From Bacteroidales bacterium (GTDB taxonomy: Bacteria > Bacteroidota > Bacteroidia > Bacteroidales > UBA12077): DNA of 64,000 nucleotides. Below, piece after piece: positions 44,127 through 53,401 of the stretch. Location: the NCBI GenBank assembly GCA_013138975.1, contig WTBR01000035.1:1-64000 (forward strand). The letters are read 5' to 3'. The notes under the pieces were generated by a model. The model worked only from the letters and a program-made list of their open reading frames with translations, was not told the origin of the DNA and made no database searches. The stretch's first letter is position 1. Every line of letters begins with the position of its first letter. The position numbers and the translations under genes were made by a program.

Positions 44127-44792
44127 ATGAAGAACATAGAACTATTAGTATACTTTGGAATAACAACTTTAACTCAATTAGCGTTAATCATTATCATAAC
44201 TTTTTTAGGTAGAAAATTTACGGAACTTATTTTTGCTAAATCATTAGAATCAAGAAAATTAAATCTATCAAAACAACTTGAAATTCATAAAAAGGAACTA
44301 GAATTAAATTTTGAAGAAACTAAAATGCGTTTATTATATGAACAAACTAAAATGACTGTAAAATTTTCTAAGCTTCATGAAGAAAGAGCGCATGTAATAA
44401 AAAAATACTATGCAGATTTAAGTACTTTAGAAGATGTTTTAACACAATTTATTAAGCTATTCGAAGGAGACAAAGCAAAACTTGATAAAGATTTAATCTT
44501 GGCTCTATTAAAAGAGTGGAAAAAAATTCAAGAAAGACTTAATAAATTATTCAGAACTAACAAAATTCTTCTTTCAAAAAATACATGTTTATATATCAAT
44601 AATGTATCGTTAGTATTACTAACTCTAGATAAAAAATTACAACAATTTTTAGAGTCAGTTGATATAAGAATTGTAGAACAAATAAATCAAGAATTAAGTA
44701 TCAAAAAACAATTGCTTATAGACATTAACACCTTAAAACTTAATCTAGAGGATGAGTTTAGATTAATATTGGGAGTAGAAAATTCAGAATAA
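44127..44792 (+). CDS. Membrane-anchored coiled-coil protein
   Basis: This 221-residue protein has one N-terminal membrane helix (about 10-30) followed by a long charged helical region. The segment KLHEERAHVIKKYYADLSTLEDVL belongs to a widespread family of unknown function with the same 'TM plus LHEkRA..I..LY' layout. No enzymatic motif is seen. It is convergent with the AAA ATPase gene, with only 15 bp between stops, so the two may be one accessory unit. Similar proteins occur in accessory and defence regions, but a role is not shown. Confidence 0.75.
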   Translation: MKNIELLVYFGITTLTQLALIIIITFLGRKFTELIFAKSLESRKLNLSKQLEIHKKELELNFEETKMRLLYEQTKMTVKFSKLHEERAHVIKKYYADLSTLEDVLTQFIKLFEGDKAKLDKDLILALLKEWKKIQERLNKLFRTNKILLSKNTCLYINNVSLVLLTLDKKLQQFLESVDIRIVEQINQELSIKKQLLIDINTLKLNLEDEFRLILGVENSE

Positions 44793-44807
44793 TAAAGACG
44801 TTATCAA

Positions 44808-46070
44808 TTAATTCGTTTTTTTCTCAAAAATATACAGATTACCATTTTTGTTAACAATATCCTTTACAATTAATCTAAAATAAGGATTTAAAAATTTATA
44901 ACACTCATATGAATCTTTTTTTATTAAACAATCTTGTAGAAGTTCCTTTATATTATCTTTAAATCTATAAGTATTCTTAACTTTTAAATCTTTTTCCTTA
45001 ATCCAGCCATTGTATTCTGCTAAGAAAAAAAGAATCTTTTCTTTTCCAACATAATTGACTTTTTTTCGCCATAATTCCAAATCAACATTTAGCATGGTTT
45101 CATCATCTAGCACCTTTTTAAAAGATTTTTCAAAGTAAATATCGTCAATAAAAACTTTCTCATTTTCAAGGTCTTCCAGTTGAATAATATCCATGACCGT
45201 ATCACAAAATTTTTGAACTAAAGGAGGATAACCATCAGAATATGTGTATACGTTTTTAGAAAAGTCATCCTTAAATGAGATTTTTGTATTTCCAATTTTT
45301 ACTTGTGCTTTTGATATATAATCTTCTATATCTTTTTCAGTAAGTCTATCTAAAATAATAGGTCTAATTTTTCTTTTTGTTGATTTATGGTCTTCAATGA
45401 TGTCATGGATTCCATCACCGATACCAATAATAACAAATTTAACACCATGTGCAGTTTTTAATAAATCTGAAATACCTCCTTTATCTTTTATGGCATCAAA
45501 CTCATCAATAAAAATGATTAACTCGTTTTCAAGCTGTTCGTTGATTTTTTTAATAAGGTTTATAAAACGGTCTTTTAATTTGTCAGGAAGCGAAAAGTCC
45601 TGATTATTTTCTTTTATATCAATGTTCTCAGGTTCACTAATGCCGATATTTTCCTGAAGGAGTTTTGTATACTCTTGCGCTTGATTAAGTTCTTTGTATA
45701 GTGAATAGATATTTTTTTGTTCTTCATCTGTTTTGTTTGAATCCTCTTTAACTAATAATTTTTTAATAATTCCATCTATGTTATTAGTATCTGAATTACA
45801 TTCAACATAAACACAATTGTATTTATTTAAGTTAGTTTTAGAAAATTTATAACTTTGCATTTCGAATATCTCGGTATTCCCTGATAAGACCGATAGAGTT
45901 TGCCAAGCTAATGAAGACTTACCAATACCTCTTTCACCAATAATGACTAATACTGCACCTGGTTTTTGGGCGTAAATTAAAGATTCCTTTAAGACCTTTG
46001 CGCGACCAACAAATAACTCTTTATTAGTGCCTCTAATGGCAGTCGATGGAAATAATTCATTTAAATTCAT
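44808..46070 (-). CDS. AAA/ORC-type ATPase of an accessory module
   Basis: This 420-residue P-loop ATPase has Walker A GERGIGKSS (45-53), Walker B LIIFIDE (184-190, D189-E190) and an arginine-rich sensor region (KRKIRPIILDRL). A C-terminal winged-helix-like region (about 320-410) follows, as in ORC/Cdc6-like and STAND-type ATPases. It starts with VGR (21-23), the common entry motif of this class. It lies 6 bp after a small partner gene, so they are translated together. The family is common in mobile or defence contexts; no effector domain is fused here. Function unknown. Confidence 0.8.
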   Translation of the reverse strand: MNLNELFPSTAIRGTNKELFVGRAKVLKESLIYAQKPGAVLVIIGERGIGKSSLAWQTLSVLSGNTEIFEMQSYKFSKTNLNKYNCVYVECNSDTNNIDGIIKKLLVKEDSNKTDEEQKNIYSLYKELNQAQEYTKLLQENIGISEPENIDIKENNQDFSLPDKLKDRFINLIKKINEQLENELIIFIDEFDAIKDKGGISDLLKTAHGVKFVIIGIGDGIHDIIEDHKSTKRKIRPIILDRLTEKDIEDYISKAQVKIGNTKISFKDDFSKNVYTYSDGYPPLVQKFCDTVMDIIQLEDLENEKVFIDDIYFEKSFKKVLDDETMLNVDLELWRKKVNYVGKEKILFFLAEYNGWIKEKDLKVKNTYRFKDNIKELLQDCLIKKDSYECYKFLNPYFRLIVKDIVNKNGNLYIFEKKTN

Positions 46071-46076
46071 ACAAAG

Positions 46077-46538
46077 CTATATTTTTAGCGTTTTATTTAT
46101 ACCTACTAAAATAAGCATTTCGCTGTATGTAAAAACATTTGTGTTTCCGTTTTTTGAAACTGGTCTATTAAACTTATCTCTATATCTACTTCCATTAACC
46201 TTTCGTCTAAATTGACGCCATGGTGTAAGTCTTTCTAGTTGCTGTGGAGTAGTAATTTTAGGTAAAAAGTTAAAGACCTCAAGTGAGTTTAAAACAATTT
46301 TATATTGAAGTAAATCTTCCAAATCAACAGCATATTCTCTTGCTATATCTTCAGGACCAAAATGCTGTGAAGGATTGGAAGGATCTATTGTTGATTCTTT
46401 ATTACTATCTAAAATATGGCATGATGCTTTTAGGCATTCCTCATATTTACCTTTCTCGGAATTTAGTGAAGTTATCATTTTTTTTGATTCACTTAGAAAG
46501 TCAGTTGGATCTGTTGGCATCTTGTTATTATCCATCAT
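46077..46538 (-). CDS. Small partner protein of the AAA ATPase, unknown family
   Basis: This 153-residue protein has a helical N-terminal half (TDFLSESKKMITSLNSEKGKYEEC), a middle stretch with FGPEDIAREYAVDLEDLLQY that resembles a helix-turn-helix, and a basic segment RRKVNGSRYRDKFNRP that could touch nucleic acid. I do not recognise the family. The start at ATG 46538 has a second ATG as the next codon. Its 6-bp spacing to the ATPase suggests a fixed two-gene unit. Upstream is a perfect 25-bp inverted repeat. Confidence 0.65.
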   Translation of the reverse strand: MMDNNKMPTDPTDFLSESKKMITSLNSEKGKYEECLKASCHILDSNKESTIDPSNPSQHFGPEDIAREYAVDLEDLLQYKIVLNSLEVFNFLPKITTPQQLERLTPWRQFRRKVNGSRYRDKFNRPVSKNGNTNVFTYSEMLILVGINKTLKI

Positions 46539-46673
46539 GTTGAGATTTGAAATTGTCGTTAAACAAATTTAGCATTTATTTTAAAGTTTTTTTATTTATT
46601 TTAAAGTTTTTTTATTTATTTCTATATTTTCCCGTTTTTTATAATTAATTTCTATTCTTTAAAAAAACAAGGC

Positions 46674-46727
46674 ATAATCGAGTAGCAAGCCAGTAGGCTA
46701 GTGCCTACTGGCTTGCTACTCGATTAT
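46674..46727. repeat. Perfect 25-bp inverted repeat with TAGT loop
   Basis: The two arms span 46674-46698 and 46703-46727 and pair perfectly over 25 bp (ATAATCGAGTAGCAAG... with CTTGCTACTCGATTAT). It lies between two divergent genes, so it is not an ordinary terminator. Directly to the left (46570-46620) is a short tandem repeat of TTTTTTATTTATTTTAAAG. The rest of the 46539-47002 gap shows no gene. Confidence 0.9.
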
Positions 46728-47002
46728 AAATTGGCCGCCAACACCAACCTTGTCAGTTTAGTACTAACTATCAACGAAGTATAAAATTGTTTTAGTTTTT
46801 AGAAATAGCAAATTGCCGAAAGGCAAAAATGATTAATAATACAAGCTCAAAATAAAAGCCATTAATATTGTTCGTAGCGTTTCCCTTTGGTTTAATAGTA
46901 TATTTTTTCCAAAAAATGACAAGTTCTTGTCATTGGTATTCTGGATTTTATTGTTTAAATTGCATATAATTACCTGTGTTAGAGTTGTAACCAAAAAAAA
47001 TT

Positions 47003-48736
47003 ATGAGAAAAAAAATTATATTCCTGACTGTTACATTTTTACTTCTTATTCTTTCTGTAAAAAAACAATACGGACAAACAGGGAGTGAATATTCCAGGAA
47101 TATTGAAATATCGCTATGCAACTCAAATGCATTTATTAATGTTAATGTTGAAATATCATATAAATTTTCAGGTTATGTTTCAAATCCTGATGATAAATCT
47201 GCATTAACAGGAGGGTTTTGGGATGATGGCTTGTTAAAAATGACTTTTAAAACATCATCTGTTTCAAATTATATAAATCTGGATGGAAAGCAAATAGCAA
47301 CAAGTAGCATCAATGGGTTTAATGAAAATGTAATTAAAATAATGGATTTGTATGCTGATGTCTACTCCGGAGCAAATAAAATAAATAACATAAAAATTGG
47401 AATTGATTATTCCCAAGCTGCCAAGCTTAATGGAATTCCAAAATCTGTTATAAACTCAATTAACTGGACGCAAATATTTAATACAGATAACAAAGAAGAA
47501 ATTATTCGTATTTTCAATCAGGGATTTACTCTTAAAAATTTTACTTTCACTCATGGTTTTTCAGAGCCAACAAAGTTTATAGCAACACCAAAAAGCTCAT
47601 GCTCTCAACTAAATAAAATAGGTATAAATGACAAATATAATTCGACTGTAGCCGAAGCTGACAATTTATTACGTTCAGGACAACATGAAGAAGCAGAAAA
47701 AAAATATAAAGAAGCATCCAAATTAAAACCTAATGAACAATACCCAAAAGAAAAAATAAATAAAATTCAAAAAATACAAAGTCAACAAAATCTAGCAGAA
47801 AATACTTCATCAGAACCTGAAATTATTGATGAGCCAGATAATGATTCAGATGAAACAAGCTACTCCAGTTCAACATCTAATAGTTCAAGCGAAAGTTCTC
47901 AATATTCGAACAATTCTAATAATAACCAGCAAGCTCAAAAACAACAAAGAATACAAGCCACTATAAACCAAATAAATCGATCAAACGCTCAAACCGAAAG
48001 TAATGTACAAAGTATTTACCAAACAGCCGATAAATTAAGTGTACTGGTTGGAAATGCTTTTGCTCAACAAAATGCTCAAGCCGAATATGAAAGAGAAAGA
48101 GAAGCAGAACTTAAGCGAGATCGTATGGAAGAAGAAAGAATAGAACGAGAAATAGAAATGGCATGGAATAGTATGTCTGAATTTGAAAATGATTTTAATT
48201 CCTATTTTAGAAAAAACATGTCAAATGTAATGAGCAAGAAATGTTTATATTTCTATTATGGAAATATAAATAAATACCGTGAAGATAAATCTGGAAATCT
48301 AAAGCTTTCTAACATCTTCCCTGTATATTGTAATGCCGATGGAACTTGGCCTTATATCTCGGATATTACCAATAAAATAAAAGCAAAAAATGGGAATGTT
48401 ATTATTAGAGGTTATTTTCTAACGGAAACTGATGCCATTCGAGATAAAAATAGCATGACTTCAAAAGCCCACAACTCATATATTAACAACATTAACTCCA
48501 AAGCTTACTATTTCTCATTTAATGAACCAACTGAGAGCACCAATCAAAATACTGATTTTTGGGGAAATGAGAAGACTGAAAATACAAATAATTCCCAAAA
48601 AGATTTCTGGGGCAATGAACCTAGTACAAATAAAAGTACCAATACACAAACCGATTTCTGGGGTAATAAAGTTGATACTCTAAAGACAAAACAAGATAGT
48701 TTAAAAACTAAACCAAAGAATGACTTTTGGAAATAA
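47003..48736 (+). CDS. Secreted protein with TPR segment and C-terminal DFWGN repeats
   Basis: This 577-residue protein has a signal peptide (1-24, ending QYGQ). It has a beta-rich N-terminal domain, one TPR-like unit (EADNLLRSGQHEEAEKKYKEASKLKP, about 220-245), a Ser/Asn/Gln-rich linker, a charged coiled coil (EYEREREAELKRDRMEEERIEREIE) and a C-terminal tail with four repeats of DFWGN/DFWK (about 513-577). The tail repeats look like short binding motifs. It precedes two TPR-FISUMP genes (27 bp gap), so it is probably co-transcribed. I do not recognise the family. Confidence 0.7.
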   Translation: MRKKIIFLTVTFLLLILSVKKQYGQTGSEYSRNIEISLCNSNAFINVNVEISYKFSGYVSNPDDKSALTGGFWDDGLLKMTFKTSSVSNYINLDGKQIATSSINGFNENVIKIMDLYADVYSGANKINNIKIGIDYSQAAKLNGIPKSVINSINWTQIFNTDNKEEIIRIFNQGFTLKNFTFTHGFSEPTKFIATPKSSCSQLNKIGINDKYNSTVAEADNLLRSGQHEEAEKKYKEASKLKPNEQYPKEKINKIQKIQSQQNLAENTSSEPEIIDEPDNDSDETSYSSSTSNSSSESSQYSNNSNNNQQAQKQQRIQATINQINRSNAQTESNVQSIYQTADKLSVLVGNAFAQQNAQAEYEREREAELKRDRMEEERIEREIEMAWNSMSEFENDFNSYFRKNMSNVMSKKCLYFYYGNINKYREDKSGNLKLSNIFPVYCNADGTWPYISDITNKIKAKNGNVIIRGYFLTETDAIRDKNSMTSKAHNSYINNINSKAYYFSFNEPTESTNQNTDFWGNEKTENTNNSQKDFWGNEPSTNKSTNTQTDFWGNKVDTLKTKQDSLKTKPKNDFWK

Positions 48737-48763
48737 TAAATTTAAAAACAAATAGCTTTTATT

Positions 48764-50134
48764 ATGAGAAACCTTTTATTAACCATCTCAGTTGCACTTA
48801 TATCAGTGACTTTATTTGCCCAAACAAATGAAAATAAAGCAAAGTCAGAGTTTTTTGCTGCACAAGAAGCTTATGATTACGCAAATTATAAAGAATGTGT
48901 TAATCATTTAAACACTACAGAAAACTTATTAGGAAGTACAAATCCTAGAATACTGCATTTAAAAATTAAAGCCTATTGCAACCTTAAATATTATTCAAAA
49001 GCTTATGAAACTCAAAAAATATTTTTTGAAAAAGCTACTGACTCAAATGATCCAAAATATAACGATATTTTAAAACTTCTTGCAGAGATAAATAAAAATG
49101 CCGCTAATGATTTCGTAGAAGTTGGCAAAACTTATATAGATAAGAAATATTATACTCAAGCAATTAATGAGTTTAACAAAGCACTGGAAATTGATCCAAA
49201 GAATATTAGTGCTCATTTTTATTTAGGAACTGCATTTTTGAATACGAATGAATATGATAAAGCAATATTATCGTATTCAAAGGCACGAACACTTAGCTCT
49301 TCCATTGAAGATGAAAATTCTCGCCTTGGTTGGCTATTTTACATTGCTTACAATAAAGGAATTGCATACGAGAATCTTGGGAAATATGATCTCGCTATTG
49401 CATCTTATGGAAATGCTATAAAAACTACGCCAGAAAAAAGTAGCACCTACATTATGTTAGCTTGTATTTATGCAAAACAAGATAATACAGCACAATCATT
49501 GGAATATGTCGAAAAAGCAAAAGAAAGAGGTTTTAATGATTTTGCAGGTATTGAAAAGAAACCTGTTATGGCTAATATTATAAATACAAATGAATATAAG
49601 AATATAAAGAATAGCTTGTTTGATAAAAGGGATGGGCAATCGTATCGAATTGTTACAATTGGAAAACAAGTTTGGATGGCAGAAAACTTGAACTATGAAA
49701 CTGAAAATTCATATTGTTACGATAATAATCCATCGAATTGTGAAACTTATGGAAGACTTTACATATGGGATGCTGCAATAAAATCTTGCCCTGACCGATG
49801 GCACTTACCAAATAATGATGAATGGCAAATATTAATTGATTATCAAGGTGGGAATAAAATTGCTGGTGGAAAGATAAAAACAAAAGGAATTGTTTTGTGG
49901 GGAAGCCCTAACAAGGATGCTACAAATGAATACGGGTTTTCAGCTCTCCCAGGTGGATCACTTACAAATTTTGGAAAATTCGTACGATTAGGGAAAAATA
50001 GTAGTTGGTGGAGTACTTCAGAGAGCAACATTATCCTTGCAAATTACCAACGTATTGGTCATCAAAACAACAATATTATTCTCGGCAAGGGTAGTAAAGA
50101 AGAAGGATTCTCCGTTAGATGTATGAAAGATTAA
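48764..50134 (+). CDS. Secreted TPR-FISUMP protein, copy 1
   Basis: This 456-residue protein has a signal peptide (1-20, ending LFAQ), TPR repeats (about 25-275; e.g. YTQAINEFNKALEIDPKNISAHFYLGTAF) and a C-terminal FISUMP domain, starting DGQSYRIVTIGKQVWMAENLNYET and ending EGFSVRCMKD. FISUMP is the 'Fibrobacter succinogenes major paralogous' domain, common on Bacteroidota surface proteins; its ligand is not known. It is a tandem paralogue of the next gene, and the two are nearly identical over the first 200 residues. Confidence 0.88.
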   Translation: MRNLLLTISVALISVTLFAQTNENKAKSEFFAAQEAYDYANYKECVNHLNTTENLLGSTNPRILHLKIKAYCNLKYYSKAYETQKIFFEKATDSNDPKYNDILKLLAEINKNAANDFVEVGKTYIDKKYYTQAINEFNKALEIDPKNISAHFYLGTAFLNTNEYDKAILSYSKARTLSSSIEDENSRLGWLFYIAYNKGIAYENLGKYDLAIASYGNAIKTTPEKSSTYIMLACIYAKQDNTAQSLEYVEKAKERGFNDFAGIEKKPVMANIINTNEYKNIKNSLFDKRDGQSYRIVTIGKQVWMAENLNYETENSYCYDNNPSNCETYGRLYIWDAAIKSCPDRWHLPNNDEWQILIDYQGGNKIAGGKIKTKGIVLWGSPNKDATNEYGFSALPGGSLTNFGKFVRLGKNSSWWSTSESNIILANYQRIGHQNNNIILGKGSKEEGFSVRCMKD

Positions 50135-50179
50135 TAAATCAATCAAAAATATAATATAACAGACTCTAAAATTAAAACT

Positions 50180-51583
50180 ATGAGATTTTCTATTGTATCA
50201 ATTCTACTTTTATTTATTACCATAAATTTGTTTGCCCAAACAAACGAAATAAAAGCTAAATCGGAGTTTTTTGCTGCACAAGAAGCCTATGATTATGAAA
50301 ATTACAAAGAATGTGTTAATCATTTAAACACCACAGAAAACTTATTAGGAAGTACAAATCCCAGAATACTGCATTTGAAAATAAAGGCCTATTGCAACCT
50401 TAAAGAATATTCAAAAGCGTATGAAGCTCAAAAAATATTTTTTAAAAAAGCTACAGACCCAAATGATCCAAAATATAACGATATTTTAAAACTTCTTGCT
50501 GAGATTAATAAAAATGCCGCCAATGATTTCGTTGAAGTTGGCAAAACTTATATAGATAAGAAATATTATACTCAAGCAACTAAAGAGTTCAACAAAGCAC
50601 TGGAAATTGATCCAAAGAATATTAGTGCTCATTTTTATTTAGGAACTACATTTTTAAATACGAATGAATATGATAAAGCAATATTAGCGTATTCAAAAGC
50701 ACGAACACTTAGCTCTTCGATTGAAGATAAAAATTCTCGCTTTGGTTGGCTGTTTTCCATTGCTTACAATAAAGCAATTGCATACGAAAATCTTGGAAAA
50801 TATGATCTCGCTATTGCATCTTACGGAAATGCAATAAAGGTTAAACCAGATAAAAATAATACATATTATCAATTAGCATGCATAAATGCAAAGCAAAATA
50901 ATAAAGAGAAAGCCCTTGATTTTATAGAAAAAGCTAAACAAAAAGGATTCAATGATTTTACGAAAGCAGAGAATAACCCTAATCTTGCAAATATTACAAA
51001 TACTGCTAAATACAATGATATTAAAAATAGTATGTATGATTTAAGAGATGGACAGGCTTATAAATTTGTGAGTATTGGTGAGCAAATCTGGTTGGCCGAA
51101 AACTTAAATTACAAAACTGATAATTCAGTTTGTTATGCTGATAATCCTGCTAATTGCGATACTTATGGAAGACTTTATACATGGGATGATGCTATGAATG
51201 CTTGTCCTGATGGTTGGCATTTACCTAGCCATGGAGAATGGAAAAAATTAGAAATGTTTCTTGGAATGAGTGAGAAACATGCCAATAAATTTAGCTTTAC
51301 AAAAAGCAGGGGTACTGTTGAAGGAAATATGTTGAAGTCTAATAGCGGATGGAATGATAATGGTAATGGAGATAACACTAGTGGATTTTCAGCTCTTCCT
51401 GCAGGTGGATACATACCTTCAAAATATGAAGGTATAGGTATTATATGCAATCTATGGAGTGCTCAAGAAACAAATGACATTTATGCAGTATTGCGAGTTA
51501 TTTCTTATAAAAAGTCGAGTATATATTGTTACCATACAGGAATTAAGTCTGCTTATGCAAGTGTTCGATGTATTAAAGATTAA
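50180..51583 (+). CDS. Secreted TPR-FISUMP protein, copy 2
   Basis: This 467-residue protein shares the signal peptide (ending LFAQ), TPR region and FISUMP domain of copy 1, located 45 bp upstream. The N-terminal 200 residues differ by only a few substitutions, while the FISUMP part has diverged (YKFVSIGEQIWLAENLNYKT, NSGWNDNGNGDNTSGFSALPAGGY). Such uneven divergence suggests gene conversion in the TPR part or selection on the FISUMP part. It ends in ASVRCIKD and is followed by a decayed third copy. Confidence 0.88.
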   Translation: MRFSIVSILLLFITINLFAQTNEIKAKSEFFAAQEAYDYENYKECVNHLNTTENLLGSTNPRILHLKIKAYCNLKEYSKAYEAQKIFFKKATDPNDPKYNDILKLLAEINKNAANDFVEVGKTYIDKKYYTQATKEFNKALEIDPKNISAHFYLGTTFLNTNEYDKAILAYSKARTLSSSIEDKNSRFGWLFSIAYNKAIAYENLGKYDLAIASYGNAIKVKPDKNNTYYQLACINAKQNNKEKALDFIEKAKQKGFNDFTKAENNPNLANITNTAKYNDIKNSMYDLRDGQAYKFVSIGEQIWLAENLNYKTDNSVCYADNPANCDTYGRLYTWDDAMNACPDGWHLPSHGEWKKLEMFLGMSEKHANKFSFTKSRGTVEGNMLKSNSGWNDNGNGDNTSGFSALPAGGYIPSKYEGIGIICNLWSAQETNDIYAVLRVISYKKSSIYCYHTGIKSAYASVRCIKD

Positions 51584-51597
51584 TGTATACAAACTTT

Positions 51598-51837
51598 ATG
51601 AAAACGCTTTTAACCATATTGCTTTCTCTATATTCATTATATTGTTTCTTGCAAAACAACTATTTAACTTAAGAGCAAGAACAGAACCTGTATCATTTCT
51701 TGAAAAATACAAAAGCAAATTAAAAAACAATCATAAATGAAGTGAAATGTCGTTTAATCATGAACAATGATAATGATTTAGCTAGGTGGAATTTCGATAA
51801 ATATCAAGGATTTTCGGTTCGTTGTGTAAGAGATTAA
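51598..51837 (+). pseudogene. Decayed third TPR-FISUMP gene
   Basis: At 51598 an ATG starts MKTLLTILLSLYSLYCFLQ, a signal-peptide-like 24-residue peptide ending in a stop at 51670. At 51760-51837 a 25-residue reading frame ends in YQGFSVRCVRD and a stop, the exact FISUMP C-terminal signature of the two genes before it. The body between is lost, so this is the two ends of a third paralogue left after a large deletion. Confidence 0.55.
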
Positions 51838-52387
51838 TTGCTTCTTGAATCCTAGTATTCATTTTTCTTTATTTTATTTTCAATTGTGCGAAGCACAAAA
51901 GCGTGTTAGGAAAAACTAAAACAATTTTTTTTCATACTTACCAAACCAAACTCGATAAATTCAATATCAAATAGCACAAATAAATTACACTTTCATTGTC
52001 AGAAAGTAAATTACCTTTCCAAATTGCAAAAGCTGTCAGAAAGCTTAAAAAGTATCTTAATTAAATTACTTGTCAAAAAGAGTTGAATTGCTTTATATTC
52101 AGAATTTTTAGCAGCTTATTTATAACATAATAGTATTCTATCAACTGTTTCGATAAAAATATAATTATTAAACAACAATACAAAGCTTGTGATTCTAGTA
52201 TGCTTCAATCCATCCTATTACCACTAGAAATTGTTGATAGAATTCTGTTAAGCTGGATTTGCAAAGGTTCTTTTAGGTAAAAAAAAATTTGGAAAGATGC
52301 TTCGACAAGCTCAGCATGACATATAGTTGTTTGAAGTGGTGATTCAACTTCCTAGTTATTGGGAAAGTTTGACATTTTTAGGTTAAA
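51838..52387. other. Gene-free stretch after the FISUMP genes
   Basis: No gene is seen. It has a TTGTGCGAAGCACAA hairpin at 51884-51898 and a TGCTTCGACAAGCTCAGCATGACA motif at 52300-52323, shared with the hairpin elements at 26 kb and 29 kb. The rest is AT-rich. Confidence 0.4.
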
Positions 52388-52431
52388 TAAAAAGCACCTC
52401 ATCCCGATAATTATCGGGAGAGATGCTTTTC
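52388..52431. terminator. Bidirectional terminator-like hairpin
   Basis: The perfect palindrome CCCGATAATTATCGGG (52403-52418) sits inside outer arms AAAAGCA and TGCTTTT, giving A and T runs on either side. It can end transcripts on both strands: the FISUMP side from the left and hydC of set 2 from the right. Confidence 0.6.
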
Positions 52432-52806
52432 TTATCTAACCAAATTAATAAGCAACTTTCATTACTTAACCATTAACCAAAAACTATTTTTAAATTCTTA
52501 ATACTATATCATTTATTAAAGTGTGTCCAAAAAAAAATTGTTTTAAATAATTTGTCACGTTAAACTGTCTAAATATTTCATTTTTTTCGATATTAGACAC
52601 CTCGATAACTCCTTATATCCACAAGACCTGTTAGGTTTTAATTGATTAACAGGCAATTATATCGAATCGACATTCACTTATTAATGCGAAACCTGTTAGG
52701 TCTTTTTGTTTGATAATCAACTTGCTGAGAAAATACCTGCGGATATCAGGAACTATCAGAACAGAATGACAGTTACTTAATCTTTTGAAACAATCTCACT
52801 CTAATC
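52432..52806. other. Gene-free stretch with repeat remnants
   Basis: It has a decayed GTGTCCAAAAA / TTAGACACCTC hairpin element (about 52524-52604) and two copies of ACCTGTTAGGT about 65 bp apart (52627-52637 and 52691-52701), a motif common between Bacteroidota genes. No gene is seen. Confidence 0.45.
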
Positions 52807-53310
52807 TTATATTTCCTTATATTCTTCCAGAATTTCTTTTACTCCTTCGGGCGAAACTCTACCATAAGTTTTATCGCCTACCAAAACTACAGGAGCTAAT
52901 CCACAAGCTCCTACACAACGTAAGCAACTTAAAGAGAATTTACCATCATCGGTTGTTTCACCAACCTCAATTTCCAACTGGCGCTTAAATTCCTGTAATA
53001 CATTATCGGCTCCACGCACATAACAAGCTGTTCCAGTACAAATCGAAATTGGAAATTTTCCTTTTGGTGTCATTGTAAAGAAAGAGTAGAATGTTACCAC
53101 TCCATAAACTTTTGCAACCGACATATTTAGTTCTTTTGCAACAATCTCCTGAACTTCAGCTGGCAAATACCCAAATTTCTCTTGAGTTTTATGCAAAACA
53201 TTTATTAATTCGCCTGGTTTATTATCAAAGGACTTACAAATCTCTTTAATTGTATTCAGGTCTTTTTCTTTTATTTTAACTTTTATACTTGACATTGATT
53301 TTTCCTCCAA
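52807..53310 (-). CDS. hydC: Hydrogenase [2Fe-2S] subunit HydC (set 2, NuoE-like)
   Basis: This 167-residue NuoE-type ferredoxin has four cysteines in CTGTAC (C-x4-C) and CVGAC (C-x3-C), plus KVYGVVTFYSFFTMTPKGKF. An extra CLRC next to the second pair gives one additional cysteine. It lies last in the set 2 operon, 91 bp after hydA, whereas in set 1 it comes first. The gene order ferredoxin-hydB-hydA-hydC therefore differs from set 1, so the two operons are not a simple recent duplication. Confidence 0.95.
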   Translation of the reverse strand: MEEKSMSSIKVKIKEKDLNTIKEICKSFDNKPGELINVLHKTQEKFGYLPAEVQEIVAKELNMSVAKVYGVVTFYSFFTMTPKGKFPISICTGTACYVRGADNVLQEFKRQLEIEVGETTDDGKFSLSCLRCVGACGLAPVVLVGDKTYGRVSPEGVKEILEEYKEI

Positions 53311-53401
53311 GTTTTTCAGAAACGCATTGCTCTTTATTATTTGGCATTTTGTTTCTTAATTATATTGTTTTATCTCAATATTTATGAGTCAAGATACTTG
53401 A

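Noticed and set aside
46283..46572. Plus-strand reading frames opposite the small ATPase-partner gene
   Set aside because: Both are antisense to a gene that is tightly coupled with the AAA ATPase, and neither has a recognisable feature.
51459..51740. 93-residue plus-strand reading frame overlapping the end of the second FISUMP gene
   Set aside because: It overlaps the real gene in another frame by 125 bp and only crosses the decayed third copy.
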